The notes below the pieces were generated by a model, which was not told the DNA's origin, did no database searches, and worked only from the letters and a program-made list of their open reading frames with translations. From assembly GCF_004364245.1 (NCBI RefSeq), contig NZ_SOAV01000001.1, positions 868,001 to 932,000 on the forward strand: a DNA stretch of 64,000 bases, given 5' to 3'. The position numbers were made by a program, and so were the translations under genes. This document shows positions 53,391 to 63,198 of the stretch, one piece after another. Each line of letters begins with the position of its first letter. Positions within the stretch are counted from its first letter, which is position 1. Origin of the DNA: Streptomyces sp. BK208. Lineage in GTDB: Bacteria; Actinomycetota; Actinomycetes; Streptomycetales; Streptomycetaceae.

Positions 53391-55429
53391 CGGCTGCCCT
53401 TCACCTCGGTTGTGGCGGGCTCGGTCACGACGGACCTGGTCGCCTTCTTGGCGAAGGGCTCCCCGTGGAGGTACCGGCCGAGCGCGGTGAGCGGGAAGAC
53501 CTGCCGGTAGAGGTGGTAGTTGATGGAGAAGTCCCACGGGAAGCCGGTGCCCGTGAAGTAGGGCTCGTCCCAGGAGCCGTCCTCCCGCTGGGTGGCCGCC
53601 AGCCACGCGACGCCGCGCTCCACGGCCTTGGACTCCCGCTCCCCCGCCGCCAGCAGGGCCATCAGCGCCCAGCCGGTCTGCGAGGCGGTCGAGGCGCCCC
53701 GGCCGCTCCACTCCCTGATGTAGCGGTACGAGCGCAGGTCCTCGCCCCAGCCGCCGTCCTCGTTCTGGACGGACTCCAGCCAGCGCACCGCGCGGCGGAT
53801 GGCGGGGTGCGAGGTGGGCATCCCGGCGGCGGTAAGGGCGGGGATCACGGATCCGGTGCCGTAGACGTAGTTGACGCCCCAGCGGCCGAACCACGAGCCG
53901 TCGGCCTCCTGCGCGTCCAGCAGCCACTGGATGCCGCGGCGGGTGCGCGGGTCGTGGGCGAGGCCCTCGACGGCGAGCATCTCGACCACGTGCGCGGTGA
54001 CGTCGGCGGACGGCGGGTCGATGACCTCGCCGAAGTCGCAGAACGGCAGCCGGTTGGGGAAGGCGCTGGTGTTGTCGACGTCGAAGGCGCCCCAGGCGCC
54101 GTTCTTGGACTGCATGCCGAGGTTCCAGCGCACCCCGCGGCCGATCGCCTTCTCCACCCGCTCCGGGTCGTGGTGCTTGACCCGGCGCAGGGCGAGGACC
54201 ACCTCGGCGGTGTCGTCGATGTCGGGGTAGTTGTCGTTGTGGAACTCGAACGCCCAGCCGCCGGGCGGCAGTCCGGGGCGCTTGACGGACCAGTCGCCGG
54301 GGCGCACGATCTGCTCGCCGAGCATCCAGTCCGAGGCCTTCACCAGCTGCGGGTGGTCCTCGGGCACCCCTGCGTCGGCCAGCGCGATGGTGGCGAGGCA
54401 GGTGTCCCACACCGGGGACTGGCAGGCCTCGATCATCCGGGCCCCGTCCTCGCGCCACACGGCGAAACGGTCCAGCGACTCCAGCCCCGCGCGCATCACC
54501 GGGTGTTCGAGGTCGTAGCCGAGCAGGTAGAGCGCGATGACCGAGTAGACGGCGGGCGGCTGGATGCCGCCCCAGCAGCCGTCGTTCTCCTGCCGCTCGA
54601 TGATCCAGCGGGCGGCGCTGTTCATCGCGGCCCGGCGCAGTCGGCGCGGGGCGACCTTGCGGTAGGCGTGCAGGGCCTTGTCGATGCGCTGGAAGGCGCC
54701 GTCCCAGCTGGCCACCGGGGCGAGCGGGCGCGGCGGGTTGGGGCGGGCGGGGTCGGTGTGCAGTTCGTCCAGCGGGAAGGGGGCGGGACGCACCGGCCGC
54801 TTCGCGGAGACGATGGTGAGCGGCACGATCGTCTGCCGGGCCCAGCAGCCGAAGTCATAGATGTTGAGCGGGACCCAGGTGGGGAAATAGATGAGTTCCG
54901 GCGGGAGTTCGGGCAGGTCGTCCCACTTCCACCAGCCGAACAGGGCCAGCCAGATCCGGGTGAAGACGCGGGCGGAGGCGATGCCGCCGCGGGACCTGAT
55001 CCACTCCGAGGCCCGCGCCATGTGCGGGGCGTCGGGCGCGTCCCCGGCCAGGCGGAGGGCGACGTAGGCCTCGATGGTGGCGGACAGCTCGCCTGGGCCG
55101 CCGTAGAAGGTGGCCCAGGTGCCGTCCTCGCGCTGCTCGCCGCGGATGAACAGGGCGGCGGCGCGTGTGGTCTCCTCGTCCTGGATGCCCAGGAACTGAC
55201 GCAGGAGCAGGTCCTCGGCGTCCATCGTGACGTTCGTCTCGAGGTCGCCCTTCCACCAGCCCTGGGCGTCCTGTTTGGAGAGCAGGAAGTCGGTGGCGCG
55301 CCGGGTGGCGCGTGCGGCGGCTTCGGGTACCCCGGCCGCCGCGTCGGGGATCGTGATGTCGGTGTCGCTGGCCGAGGCTGCCAGGGGCCGCAGGGAGGCT
55401 CCGGTGCTTCCGTCGGTCGTCGCTGTCAT
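53387..55429 (-). CDS. shc: Squalene-hopene cyclase
   Basis: The 680-residue enzyme has the acid motif DIDD (residues 403-406, in YPDIDDTAEV). It has several QW repeats such as QDAQGWW, QENDGCWG, QEADGSWFG, QNEDGGWGED and QREDGSWDE, plus the aromatic-rich C-terminus. It cyclises squalene to hopene/diplopterol at the membrane and is the key hopanoid enzyme. ATG 55429 is chosen over a longer start because the extra residues are not family-like. Confidence 0.96.
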   Translation of the reverse strand: MTATTDGSTGASLRPLAASASDTDITIPDAAAGVPEAAARATRRATDFLLSKQDAQGWWKGDLETNVTMDAEDLLLRQFLGIQDEETTRAAALFIRGEQREDGTWATFYGGPGELSATIEAYVALRLAGDAPDAPHMARASEWIRSRGGIASARVFTRIWLALFGWWKWDDLPELPPELIYFPTWVPLNIYDFGCWARQTIVPLTIVSAKRPVRPAPFPLDELHTDPARPNPPRPLAPVASWDGAFQRIDKALHAYRKVAPRRLRRAAMNSAARWIIERQENDGCWGGIQPPAVYSVIALYLLGYDLEHPVMRAGLESLDRFAVWREDGARMIEACQSPVWDTCLATIALADAGVPEDHPQLVKASDWMLGEQIVRPGDWSVKRPGLPPGGWAFEFHNDNYPDIDDTAEVVLALRRVKHHDPERVEKAIGRGVRWNLGMQSKNGAWGAFDVDNTSAFPNRLPFCDFGEVIDPPSADVTAHVVEMLAVEGLAHDPRTRRGIQWLLDAQEADGSWFGRWGVNYVYGTGSVIPALTAAGMPTSHPAIRRAVRWLESVQNEDGGWGEDLRSYRYIREWSGRGASTASQTGWALMALLAAGERESKAVERGVAWLAATQREDGSWDEPYFTGTGFPWDFSINYHLYRQVFPLTALGRYLHGEPFAKKATRSVVTEPATTEVKGSR

Positions 55430-55545
55430 GGCTTCCCCTTCGTGCAGTGTGCATGTGGTGCGTCTGCTGGGTCCGCCGTCGGCCGGTGCTCGTGTCTCCA
55501 CGACACCGGCCGGCGACTACGCGAGGGCTATTCGACCGATAATGA

Positions 55546-56682
55546 TCATCTCTTTCGTACGACGACGAAGTCCGCGAGCGCCGTGAACCGGTCCCGTACC
55601 CGGTCGGGCATGTCGACGGCGTCGAGGGCTTCGATGGCGATGGTGTGCTGGCGACGCGCCTCGTCGGCGGTCCATTCCCGCCCGCCCGCTTCCTCGATGA
55701 GGGCGGCGCGGGCCGCGAACTCCTCCTCGGAGAAGTTCGCGAAGTCGCTGGCCTTGGCGTCGGCCGTGAGGATGTCGCCGAGCCGCTCGGAGGCCGGTCC
55801 GCCGGCCGCGAGGGCGGCGACGACCGGCAGCGACTTCTTGCGCTGGCGCAGGTCGCTCCAGGTCTGCTTGCCGGTGGCGTCCGGGTCGCCCCAGATGCCG
55901 AGCAGGTCGTCGACGGCCTGGAAGGCGAGGCCCAGGTGGTAGCCGTACCTCTCGAGGGTGTCGGCGGTGTGCTCGTCGGCGCCGCCGAGGACCGCGCCGA
56001 TGGAGCTGGCGGAGGCGAGCAGGGCGCCGGTCTTGTTGCCCTCCATCTCCAGGCACTCCTCGACGCTGACGCGGTCGCGGTGCTCGTAGGAGATGTCCTG
56101 GGCCTGACCGTCGATGAGGGCGCGGCTGGCCTTGGTCAGCCGGCGGGTGGCGCGGCCGGCCTCGACGGTGCCCAGTTCGAGGAGCACCTCGTTGGCCAGC
56201 GCGAACAGGGCGTCGCCGACCAGGATGGCCTGGGCGGGGCCGTGCACCTTCCAGACGGTGTCGCGGTGGCGGCGCTGCTCGTCGCCGTCCATCAGGTCGT
56301 CGTGCAGGAGGGAGAAGTTGTGCACCAGTTCGACGGCCACCGCACCGGGCACGCCGACCTCGGGCGCGGCGCCGGTGACCTCGGCGGAGAGCACGGCGAG
56401 CGCGGGGCGCACGGCCTTGCCGCCGTCGCCGTCCGCGGGGTTGCCCTGGGCGTCGATCCAGCCGAAGTGGTAGGCGGCGACGGTGTCCATGGGAGGCGCC
56501 AGGCGGTCGACCGCCGCCCGCAGGACCGGCGTGGCCAGGGTCCGGCCGCGCTCCAGAAGCGCGGTCACGTCCACCGTGGTCCGTCGATCGGCCGTCGGGG
56601 CCGGGGGCACAGTGGGCACAGTCATTCCTCCAGTTGCGGTGCCGGGAGTGCGGGAGTCGGTCCCGCGCGGATCGGCTTTCAC
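55546..56682 (-). CDS. Polyprenyl (farnesyl-type) diphosphate synthase of the hopanoid cluster
   Basis: The ~378-residue enzyme has FARM DDLMDGDEQRR and SARM DDLLGIWGD around VAVELVHNFSLLHDD and NKTGALLASASS. It condenses IPP with allylic diphosphates, here most likely to farnesyl diphosphate for squalene. GTG 56682 overlaps the hpnE stop by 4 bp. ATG 56625 is an alternative but would have its ribosome site too close. Confidence 0.9.
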   Translation of the reverse strand: MKADPRGTDSRTPGTATGGMTVPTVPPAPTADRRTTVDVTALLERGRTLATPVLRAAVDRLAPPMDTVAAYHFGWIDAQGNPADGDGGKAVRPALAVLSAEVTGAAPEVGVPGAVAVELVHNFSLLHDDLMDGDEQRRHRDTVWKVHGPAQAILVGDALFALANEVLLELGTVEAGRATRRLTKASRALIDGQAQDISYEHRDRVSVEECLEMEGNKTGALLASASSIGAVLGGADEHTADTLERYGYHLGLAFQAVDDLLGIWGDPDATGKQTWSDLRQRKKSLPVVAALAAGGPASERLGDILTADAKASDFANFSEEEFAARAALIEEAGGREWTADEARRQHTIAIEALDAVDMPDRVRDRFTALADFVVVRKR

Positions 56683-58115
56683 GCGGCCTCCTCGAAGAAA
56701 TCGGGAAGGAGGCCGCGGGACCGGCCCAGGGCGCCGAGCGCGGCGGCCGCCGCCCCGACACCGCTGCGAACCGCACTCTCCATGGTCGCGGGCCACCCGG
56801 TGGCGGTCCACGCTCCGGCCAGGTACAGGCCGGGGGCCTTGGTGCGGGCGCCGGGCCTGAGGCGGCCGACGCCGGGGGCGGGGGCGAACGTGGCGGTGCG
56901 CTCCCGGGTCACGAAGAAGTCCTTCACCTCGGCACCCCGGGCACGGGGCAGCAGGCGCTCCAGTTCGGGCAGGTACCGCTCGCGCAGCACGGCCACGGGC
57001 TCGTCGATCTCGTTCTGCGCCGTCGACTGGGACAGTGCCAGGTACTGCCCCTCCTTCAGTCCGGAGGCCTCGGTGCGGTCGAACACCCACTGCACCGGGG
57101 TTCCGAGCGCCGTGAGGAACGGCGCGGCGAGCACCTTGCGGTCGTAGACCACGTGGACGTTGAGGATCGGCGCGGTGCCGATCTCCAGGAGGTTCTCCGG
57201 GGCGTCGAGCGCACCGTCCGGCAGCAGGTCGTGCGCCTCACGCTGGGGTACGGCGAGGACGACGGCGTCCGCTTCGAGCGTCTCGCCGGGAACCTGAACG
57301 CTCCAGCCGCCCCTCTCGTTCGCCGAGACGGAGGTGACGCGGGTGCGGACCTCGGTGCGGACGCCCGCGGAGTCGAGCGCCTCGCGGGCCAGCCGGTCGT
57401 GCAGTTCGCCCAGCGGGACCCGGGCCCAGCCGATGTCGGCCGCTCCCGGGTCGGACAGCAGACCGGTCTTGAACACCATCGCGGCGAGCCCGAGCGAGGC
57501 GTCGCCCGCGACCGCGTTGAGGGTGGCGACGCCGACCAGGTCCCACAGCGCCTCGACGGCACGCGCCGACTGGCCGTGCGCGGTCAGCCAGCTGCCGAAG
57601 TCCTGGGTGTCCAGGGCCGGATCGGCGAGGTCGAGCCCCTTGAGCGCGAGCGCGGCACGCCCCACCGAGGCGCGTTCGGCGAGGGAGAGGTGCGGATAGG
57701 TCGCCAGGCTGCGCCCCAGGTGCAGGGGCACGGGCAGCGCGTCGCGCCGCAGCCTGCCGAGCCGGTTGCCCTCGGCCCTGCCCAGGTCGACCACGGGTAC
57801 GTCGAGGCGGTCCTGCACCGGTGCGAGCGCCGCTCCGCCGATCCGGTCGAGGAACCACCGGTAGGCGGTGCAGCAGCGCAGGTACACGTGCTGGCCGTTG
57901 TCGACGGTGAGGTCGCCGCGCTGGAAGGAGAAGGCGAGTCCGCCCAGCCGTGGGCGCCCTTCGAGCAGGGTGACGCGCAGGCCGGCGTCGGCGAGCGCGA
58001 GCGCGGTGGTGACCCCCGCGAGTCCGCCGCCGACCACGACGGCGTGCCCGCCGGGGCCGAGGGCCGAGACGTCCGCGAGCGGCCGGCCGTCGCGCGTGCC
58101 GTTGCCCTGCGTCAT
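56679..58115 (-). CDS. hpnE: Hydroxysqualene dehydroxylase (HpnE)
   Basis: The 478-residue FAD flavoprotein of the amine-oxidase/phytoene-desaturase group has the dinucleotide loop VVVGGGLAGVTTALALADAG, FSFQRGDLTVDNGQHVYLRC, and C-terminal GLYLAGAWTATGWPATMESAV. HpnE reduces hydroxysqualene to squalene, the third step of the HpnCDE route. The next gene downstream is the prenyl synthase (4-bp overlap). Confidence 0.93.
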   Translation of the reverse strand: MTQGNGTRDGRPLADVSALGPGGHAVVVGGGLAGVTTALALADAGLRVTLLEGRPRLGGLAFSFQRGDLTVDNGQHVYLRCCTAYRWFLDRIGGAALAPVQDRLDVPVVDLGRAEGNRLGRLRRDALPVPLHLGRSLATYPHLSLAERASVGRAALALKGLDLADPALDTQDFGSWLTAHGQSARAVEALWDLVGVATLNAVAGDASLGLAAMVFKTGLLSDPGAADIGWARVPLGELHDRLAREALDSAGVRTEVRTRVTSVSANERGGWSVQVPGETLEADAVVLAVPQREAHDLLPDGALDAPENLLEIGTAPILNVHVVYDRKVLAAPFLTALGTPVQWVFDRTEASGLKEGQYLALSQSTAQNEIDEPVAVLRERYLPELERLLPRARGAEVKDFFVTRERTATFAPAPGVGRLRPGARTKAPGLYLAGAWTATGWPATMESAVRSGVGAAAAALGALGRSRGLLPDFFEEAA

Positions 58116-58269
58116 GGTGCGCCCTTCCCTGTCCGGTCGCCGTGGTGTTTGAACGGCGTACGGCCGACCGTCTCAGTCAGGGACGCCGACCGCCACCGGA
58201 GGGTTGCCCTGTGCCGTCCACCGGTCGTTCCGTACGGGCCCTGGGTGTCGAGTCTGCCCGGTGCGTCCA

Positions 58270-59220
58270 TCAGGCGCGCCTCCTGACGGCCCGCCGGGTG
58301 ACGCCGCGGGTGTCGAGGCCGGACAGACCGCGCACGGCGACGTACGCCTTCTCGTGTCCGGGCAGGGAGACCCGGCCGCGCAGCACCGCCTCCGGGTCGC
58401 GCTCGATGCGGTCCAGCAGGCGGCGGTAGATGCCGGCCATGGCTGCCACGCAGGCGCCGCTGCGCCGGTCGAGCATGGGCAGCAGCCGGTAGCCCTCGGC
58501 GAAGAGGGCGCGGGCCCGTCGCACCTCGAAGTGCACGAGACCCGCGAAGTCGGAGCCCTCAGGTGGTACGGGCCCGTCGAACCCGGCCGAGCAGCCGAAC
58601 TTGGCGAGGTCGTCGGCGGGCAGGTAGGTGCGCCCGCCCTCGGCGTCCTCCCGGACGTCGCGCAGGATGTTGGTGAGCTGCAGCGCCAGCCCGAGCGTGT
58701 CGGCGTACTCGGGCGCGCGTTCGGCCCCGCGCGCCCCCCGTTCGGTGCCGAACACGCCGAGCGAGAGGCGTCCGATGGCGCCCGCCACGCAGCGGCAGTA
58801 GACCTTCAGGTCGTCCCAGGTCTCGTAGGTCTCGCCGCGCAGGTCCATCTGGACGCCGTCGATCAGCTCGTCCAGGCCGCCGAGCGGGATCGGGAACTGC
58901 CGGGCCGCGTGCGCGAGGGCGACGGCGACCGGGTCGGTGTCGTCCTCGTCGACCGCGCCGTCGTGGATCCGGGCGAGCACGGCCCGGGTCTCGTCCAGCC
59001 GGGCCACCTTGACGTCGTCCGCCAGCACACCGTCGCCGATGTCGTCGACGCGGCGCGAGAACGCGTACAGCGCGGACATCGCCCGCCGCTTGGGCGTGGG
59101 CAGCAGCCGGATGCCGTAGGCGAAGTTGCGTGCCTGCTGACCGGTAACGGTCTCGCAGTAGCTGTAGGCGGCGAGCACCGGTGCCGGCATGTCGGCTGAC
59201 GACTCCACGGACCCGATCAC
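58270..59220 (-). CDS. hpnD: Presqualene diphosphate synthase (HpnD)
   Basis: The 316-residue trans-isoprenyl synthase has the Asp-rich motifs RVDDIGDG and ILRDVREDAEGGRTYLP. It joins two farnesyl diphosphates into presqualene diphosphate. The start overlaps the hpnC stop (ATGA). The ~150 bp after it, before hpnE, hold no gene. Confidence 0.93.
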   Translation of the reverse strand: MIGSVESSADMPAPVLAAYSYCETVTGQQARNFAYGIRLLPTPKRRAMSALYAFSRRVDDIGDGVLADDVKVARLDETRAVLARIHDGAVDEDDTDPVAVALAHAARQFPIPLGGLDELIDGVQMDLRGETYETWDDLKVYCRCVAGAIGRLSLGVFGTERGARGAERAPEYADTLGLALQLTNILRDVREDAEGGRTYLPADDLAKFGCSAGFDGPVPPEGSDFAGLVHFEVRRARALFAEGYRLLPMLDRRSGACVAAMAGIYRRLLDRIERDPEAVLRGRVSLPGHEKAYVAVRGLSGLDTRGVTRRAVRRRA

Positions 59221-60146
59221 CTCTCTCCTCGCAGGACCACGCCCGCCTCGCGCAGCAAGCGGACCTTGCCGGACTTGGGCGGGCCGGGAAGTACGTCGTG
59301 ATCCGCCGCGGCGATGGCACGCAGCGCCGCCCTCCCGCCCGCCACGAATCCCGCCAGCAGCAGTCGCAGCCTGCCGTGGACGCTACCCACCAGGGGGGCT
59401 CCTTCATTCAGCAGGTCGTGGGCGCGCCCGGCCTCGAACGCGATCAGGGCGCGCACGGACGCGCCGGCGGTGGGCGCGGCCAGGTCGCTCTCCTGCACGT
59501 GGAAACGTTTCATGTCCTCGGCGGGCAGGTAGATCCGGTCCCGTGCGAGGTCCTCGGCGACGTCCTGGAGGTGCTCGACGATCTGCAGGGCGGTGCAGAT
59601 CTCGTCGGAGCGGCGGATCCGTTCGGGGGTCGAGGTGCCGGTGACGGCCAGGACGAGCCTGCCGACCGGGTTGGCGGACAGCTCGCAGTAGGCGAGCAGG
59701 TCGTCGTAGGTCTCGTAGCGTGCGACGAGCTGGTCCTGGCGGTTGGCGGCGATCAGGCCGAGGAAGGGCTCGGGAGTCAGCGCGCGGCGCCGCACGGTGG
59801 GCACCAGACGGCGCAGCAGGGGGTGACGGGGCGGGCCGTCGGAGCCGGCGGAACCGGCGGAACCGGCGAAAACACGCAGCAGGTCCGTCTCGAAGGCGTC
59901 CAGCATCAGCAGCCGGTCGTCGGCGCGGTCCTCGGGGACGCCGAGGAGGCGCGCGTCGGCGCCGCCGGGCGCGAGGTCCCCGTCACCGATGTCGTCGACC
60001 AGTCGGGCGAAGCCGTACACGGCCATGAGGTCGGTGCGCCAGGCGCGGGGCAGGAAGAAGGGGGCGACGGGGAAGTTCTCGTCGGCGGCCTTGGCGAGGG
60101 TCCCGCGCTCCGGATCGACGGCGTCCGTCGTGTCGGTCGCCGTCAT
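59217..60146 (-). CDS. hpnC: Hydroxysqualene synthase (HpnC)
   Basis: The 309-residue trans-isoprenyl synthase has the motifs RLVDDIGDGD and LQDVAEDLARDRIYLP. HpnC converts presqualene diphosphate to hydroxysqualene. ATG 60146 is preferred; a GTG at 60176 would add ten Arg/Pro-rich residues. A short GSAGSAGSDG loop is encoded by 9-bp repeats. It is the first gene of the hopanoid operon. Confidence 0.93.
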   Translation of the reverse strand: MTATDTTDAVDPERGTLAKAADENFPVAPFFLPRAWRTDLMAVYGFARLVDDIGDGDLAPGGADARLLGVPEDRADDRLLMLDAFETDLLRVFAGSAGSAGSDGPPRHPLLRRLVPTVRRRALTPEPFLGLIAANRQDQLVARYETYDDLLAYCELSANPVGRLVLAVTGTSTPERIRRSDEICTALQIVEHLQDVAEDLARDRIYLPAEDMKRFHVQESDLAAPTAGASVRALIAFEAGRAHDLLNEGAPLVGSVHGRLRLLLAGFVAGGRAALRAIAAADHDVLPGPPKSGKVRLLREAGVVLRGER

Positions 60147-60461
60147 CGCGCGCTGCCCCGGGCGGGGACGGCGCACGCCTCGCGGAGCGGGGGAGTTTCC
60201 GTAGCCATTGCCGTCACATCTCCCGTTCTACACTGCCGACCCAATACACACTATTTCGGACACGCCGCCCTGCCACCCGCGCGGCTGGCCCGCTCCAGGG
60301 GTCGGGCATTATCGCCCCATGTGCCGCGTTTCGGGCCCGGTACAGCTTACGTTGTACAACTCAAGGGCGTGCGCCGGGGTGTACGGCGCATCACAACAAC
60401 ACACCGATCGGCTTCAAGATTCCTGAGAACGCCAGGAGTTGACGGTTCCTTTGCAGACGCG
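60147..60461. promoter_or_regulatory. Hopanoid-operon promoter region with a palindrome
   Basis: No gene is seen in these ~315 bases. They hold AT-rich stretches near 60225-60260, where the hpnC promoter is expected. At 60340-60357 GTACA and TGTAC are spaced by 8 bp, and GTTGTACAAC at 60351-60360 is a perfect 10-bp palindrome. These could be operator sequences. Confidence 0.45.
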
Positions 60462-60492
60462 GGGCCTCGCCGGGACTGCTCCGGCGAGGCCC
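60462..60492 (-). terminator. Terminator hairpin after the ABC exporter genes
   Basis: GGGCCTCGCCGG pairs perfectly with CCGGCGAGGCCC (12 bp, 7-nt loop), just past the stop at 60506. Confidence 0.75.
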
Positions 60493-60505
60493 TCGGCGTG
60501 TCGGG

Positions 60506-61294
60506 CTACTTGCCCGTGAACTTCTCGTACTCCTTGAGCACCTCGGCGGTCGGGCCGTCCATGCGCAGCTCGCCGCGCTCCAGCCACAGGACCCGGTTGC
60601 AGGTGTCCCGGATGGACTTGTTGTTGTGGCTGACCAGGAAGACGGTGCCGGCTTCCTTCTTCAGCTCCCTGATGCGCTCCTCGGAGCGGGTCTGGAACTT
60701 GCGGTCGCCGGTGGCCAGCGCCTCGTCGATCATCAGGACGTCGTGGTCCTTGGCGGCGGCGATGGAGAAGCGCAGCCGGGCGGCCATGCCCGAGGAGTAG
60801 GTGCGCATCGGAAGGGTGATGAAGTCGCCCTTCTCGTTGATGCCGGAGAAGTCGACGATCTCCTGGTAGCGCTCCTTGATCTCCTCGCGGGTCATGCCCA
60901 TGGCCAGGCCGCCGAGGATGACGTTCCGCTCGCCGGTCAGGTCGTTCATCAGGGCCGCGTTCACCCCGAGCAGGGAGGGCTGGCCGTCGGTGTAGACCTT
61001 GCCGCGCTCGGCGGGCAGCAGGCCGGCGATGGCCCGCAGCAGCGTCGACTTGCCGGAACCGTTGGACCCGATCAGGCCGATGGCCTCGCCCCGGTAGGCG
61101 GTGAAGGAGACGCCGCGCACGGCGTGCACCTTGCGCACGCCCCGCGCCGAGTCGTCGGAGCCCCGCCTGATCATGCGGCTCAGTGCCGCGGTGGCGCTGC
61201 CCTTGCCGGTCCGGGCGCCGTTGACGCGGTAGACGATGTGCAGCTCGTCCGCGATGACCGTCGGCACCCGCTGGTCCTGCTGCTGCTCAGCCAC
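60506..61294 (-). CDS. Polysaccharide/teichoic-acid ABC exporter, ATP-binding subunit (TagH-like)
   Basis: The 262-residue protein has Walker A GSNGSGKST, signature YSSGMAARLRFSIA and Walker B DVLMIDEALA. It has the short N-terminal substrate-type strand found in TagH/Wzt proteins and no carbohydrate-binding C-terminal domain. It energises export of a lipid-linked glycopolymer with the permease encoded upstream (8-bp overlap). Confidence 0.9.
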   Translation of the reverse strand: MAEQQQDQRVPTVIADELHIVYRVNGARTGKGSATAALSRMIRRGSDDSARGVRKVHAVRGVSFTAYRGEAIGLIGSNGSGKSTLLRAIAGLLPAERGKVYTDGQPSLLGVNAALMNDLTGERNVILGGLAMGMTREEIKERYQEIVDFSGINEKGDFITLPMRTYSSGMAARLRFSIAAAKDHDVLMIDEALATGDRKFQTRSEERIRELKKEAGTVFLVSHNNKSIRDTCNRVLWLERGELRMDGPTAEVLKEYEKFTGK

Positions 61295-62216
61295 GGCCGT
61301 ACCTCTCCTCCGCCTTCCAGAAGTACACGAAACCGCCGACGGCGAGGACCACGGCCCAGCCGAGCGCGACCGCCCACACGTGCGGCGGCAGGTTCTCGGA
61401 GCCGTATCCGTCGATCAGGGCGAAGCGGATCAGGTCCATGTAGACGGCGGCCGGGTTCCACTGGAGCAGGTCGGCGACCCAGCCCGGCTTGTCCTTCAGC
61501 ATGATCGGGATGGAGAACATGACGCCCGAGGCGTACATCCAGGTCCGCATGATGAACGGCATCAGCTGGGCCAGGTCGGGCGTCTTGGCTCCCATGCGGG
61601 CCACGATCAGCGCCAGACCCACGTTGAACAGGAACTGCAGGAGGAGCGCCGGGACGATCAGCAGCCAGGACAGCGTGGGGTAGCTGCCGAAGCCGATGGC
61701 CACGGCGAACATGACGATCATCGAGGCCAGCAGCTGCTGGAGCTGCTGGAGCGCGAACGAGACGGGCAGCGAGGCGCGCGGGAAGTGCAGGGCCCGCACC
61801 AGTCCCAGGTTGCCGGAGATGGCCCGCACGCCTGCCATCGCCGAGGACTGGGTGAAGGTGAAGACGAACACACCCGTCACCAGGAACGGGATGTACACGT
61901 CCTTGGCCATGCCCTTGCCCGCGTCGAGGATCAGGCCGAAGATCGCGAAGTAGACGAACGCGTTCAGCAGCGGGGTGGCCACCTGCCACAACTGGCCGAG
62001 CTTGGCCTGGCTGTACTGGGCGGTCAGCTTCGCCTGCGAGAAGGCGAGGATGAAGTGCCGCCGCCCCCAGAGCTGACGGACGTACTCCATGAGGGAAGGC
62101 CTGGCGCCGCTCACGGACAGCCCGTACTTGGCGGCGAGCCGGGCCGGTGTGAGGCCCTCGTCGGGCGACACGGGCTTGGTCATGGCGACCGTGCCGTCGT
62201 GCGTTGTCTCACTCAC
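61287..62216 (-). CDS. Polysaccharide/teichoic-acid ABC exporter, permease subunit (TagG-like)
   Basis: The 309-residue protein has an amphipathic N-terminal helix (LMEYVRQLWGRRHFILAF) and six membrane segments of the ABC-2 type (PLLNAFVYFAIFGLILDAG, IMRTWMYASGVMFSIPIM). It pairs with the ATP-binding protein to move a glycopolymer across the membrane. ATG 62216 lies after a GT2 gene with a 97-bp gap. Confidence 0.9.
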   Translation of the reverse strand: MSETTHDGTVAMTKPVSPDEGLTPARLAAKYGLSVSGARPSLMEYVRQLWGRRHFILAFSQAKLTAQYSQAKLGQLWQVATPLLNAFVYFAIFGLILDAGKGMAKDVYIPFLVTGVFVFTFTQSSAMAGVRAISGNLGLVRALHFPRASLPVSFALQQLQQLLASMIVMFAVAIGFGSYPTLSWLLIVPALLLQFLFNVGLALIVARMGAKTPDLAQLMPFIMRTWMYASGVMFSIPIMLKDKPGWVADLLQWNPAAVYMDLIRFALIDGYGSENLPPHVWAVALGWAVVLAVGGFVYFWKAEERYGRG

Positions 62217-62313
62217 TGGTGGATACTTTCGTCTTCGGAAATGCTCGGCCGTGCGGGCCTGGCATGGACCTGGGTGCCCCGCTGGGGGCCGGAACGCTCT
62301 CGGTACGAGCTTG

Positions 62314-63198
62314 TCAGATCACCGGAGGACGGCCCAGCCGGGTCAGGCGCCACACCGTACGCCACCGCATGGGCCGGCGGGGACCGCACGGGGTGGCCCA
62401 GCCCTCGCGGAAGCCGCCGAACCAGGCCTTCAGGGCGGGGCGCGAGGGCCGGCGCAGCAGGGTGAGCGCCATCCAGACCCCGAGGTAGACCGGGACCAGG
62501 AGCGCGGGGAGGTTGCGGCGGGCGAGCCAGACCCGGTTGCGGGCGACCATGCGGTGGTAGACCGCGTGCCGCGAGGGGGCGGTCGTGGGGTGGTTCAGCA
62601 CCATGTCGGACCGGTAGTCGATCATCCAGCCCGCGTCGAGGGCCCGCCAGGCCAGGTCGGTCTCCTCGTGGGCGTAGAAGAACGCGTCCGGCAGCCCGCC
62701 GACCTGGGTGAGGACGCGGGTGCGCACCGCGTTGGCGCCGCCGAGGAAGGTGGTGACCCGGGAGGAGCGCATCGGGTCGGAGGCGCGCAGCCGCGGGACG
62801 TGCCGGCGCTGGGTCTCGCCGGTGTCCGGGTCGGCGATGCGGAAGCTGATGATGCCCAGCTCGTCGTCGGCCGCGAAGGCCCGGCGGCACAGCTCGGCGG
62901 TGTCGGTGCGGGCGAGAAGGCCGTCGTCGTCGAGGAAGAGCAGGACGTCGACGTCGCTGCCGCCGGGGCCGAAGGCCTCGATGCCGACGTTGCGGCCGCC
63001 GGGGATGCCCAGGTTCTCGGGCAGCTCGACGGTGCGCACACCGGCCGGCACCTCCGGGACGGGCGCGCCGTTGCCGACCACGACGACCTGGACCGGGTCG
63101 CCGTCCTGCTTGGCGACCGAGTCGAGCAGGGCGCGCAGTTCCTCGGGGCGGTTGCCCATCGTGATGACGACGGCGCCGACCTTCATGGGCGTGCTCAC
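62314..63198 (-). CDS. Family 2 glycosyltransferase
   Basis: The 294-residue protein has a GT-A fold: VVITMGNRPEELRALLDSV, the nucleotide/metal site LLFLDDDGLL and FLGGANAVRTRVL, then FYAHEETDLAWRAL as the acceptor-side acidic motif. It probably adds sugars to the polymer exported by the ABC transporter next to it. GTG 63198 overlaps the upstream stop (GTGA); ATG 63186 is an alternative. Confidence 0.87.
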   Translation of the reverse strand: MSTPMKVGAVVITMGNRPEELRALLDSVAKQDGDPVQVVVVGNGAPVPEVPAGVRTVELPENLGIPGGRNVGIEAFGPGGSDVDVLLFLDDDGLLARTDTAELCRRAFAADDELGIISFRIADPDTGETQRRHVPRLRASDPMRSSRVTTFLGGANAVRTRVLTQVGGLPDAFFYAHEETDLAWRALDAGWMIDYRSDMVLNHPTTAPSRHAVYHRMVARNRVWLARRNLPALLVPVYLGVWMALTLLRRPSRPALKAWFGGFREGWATPCGPRRPMRWRTVWRLTRLGRPPVI

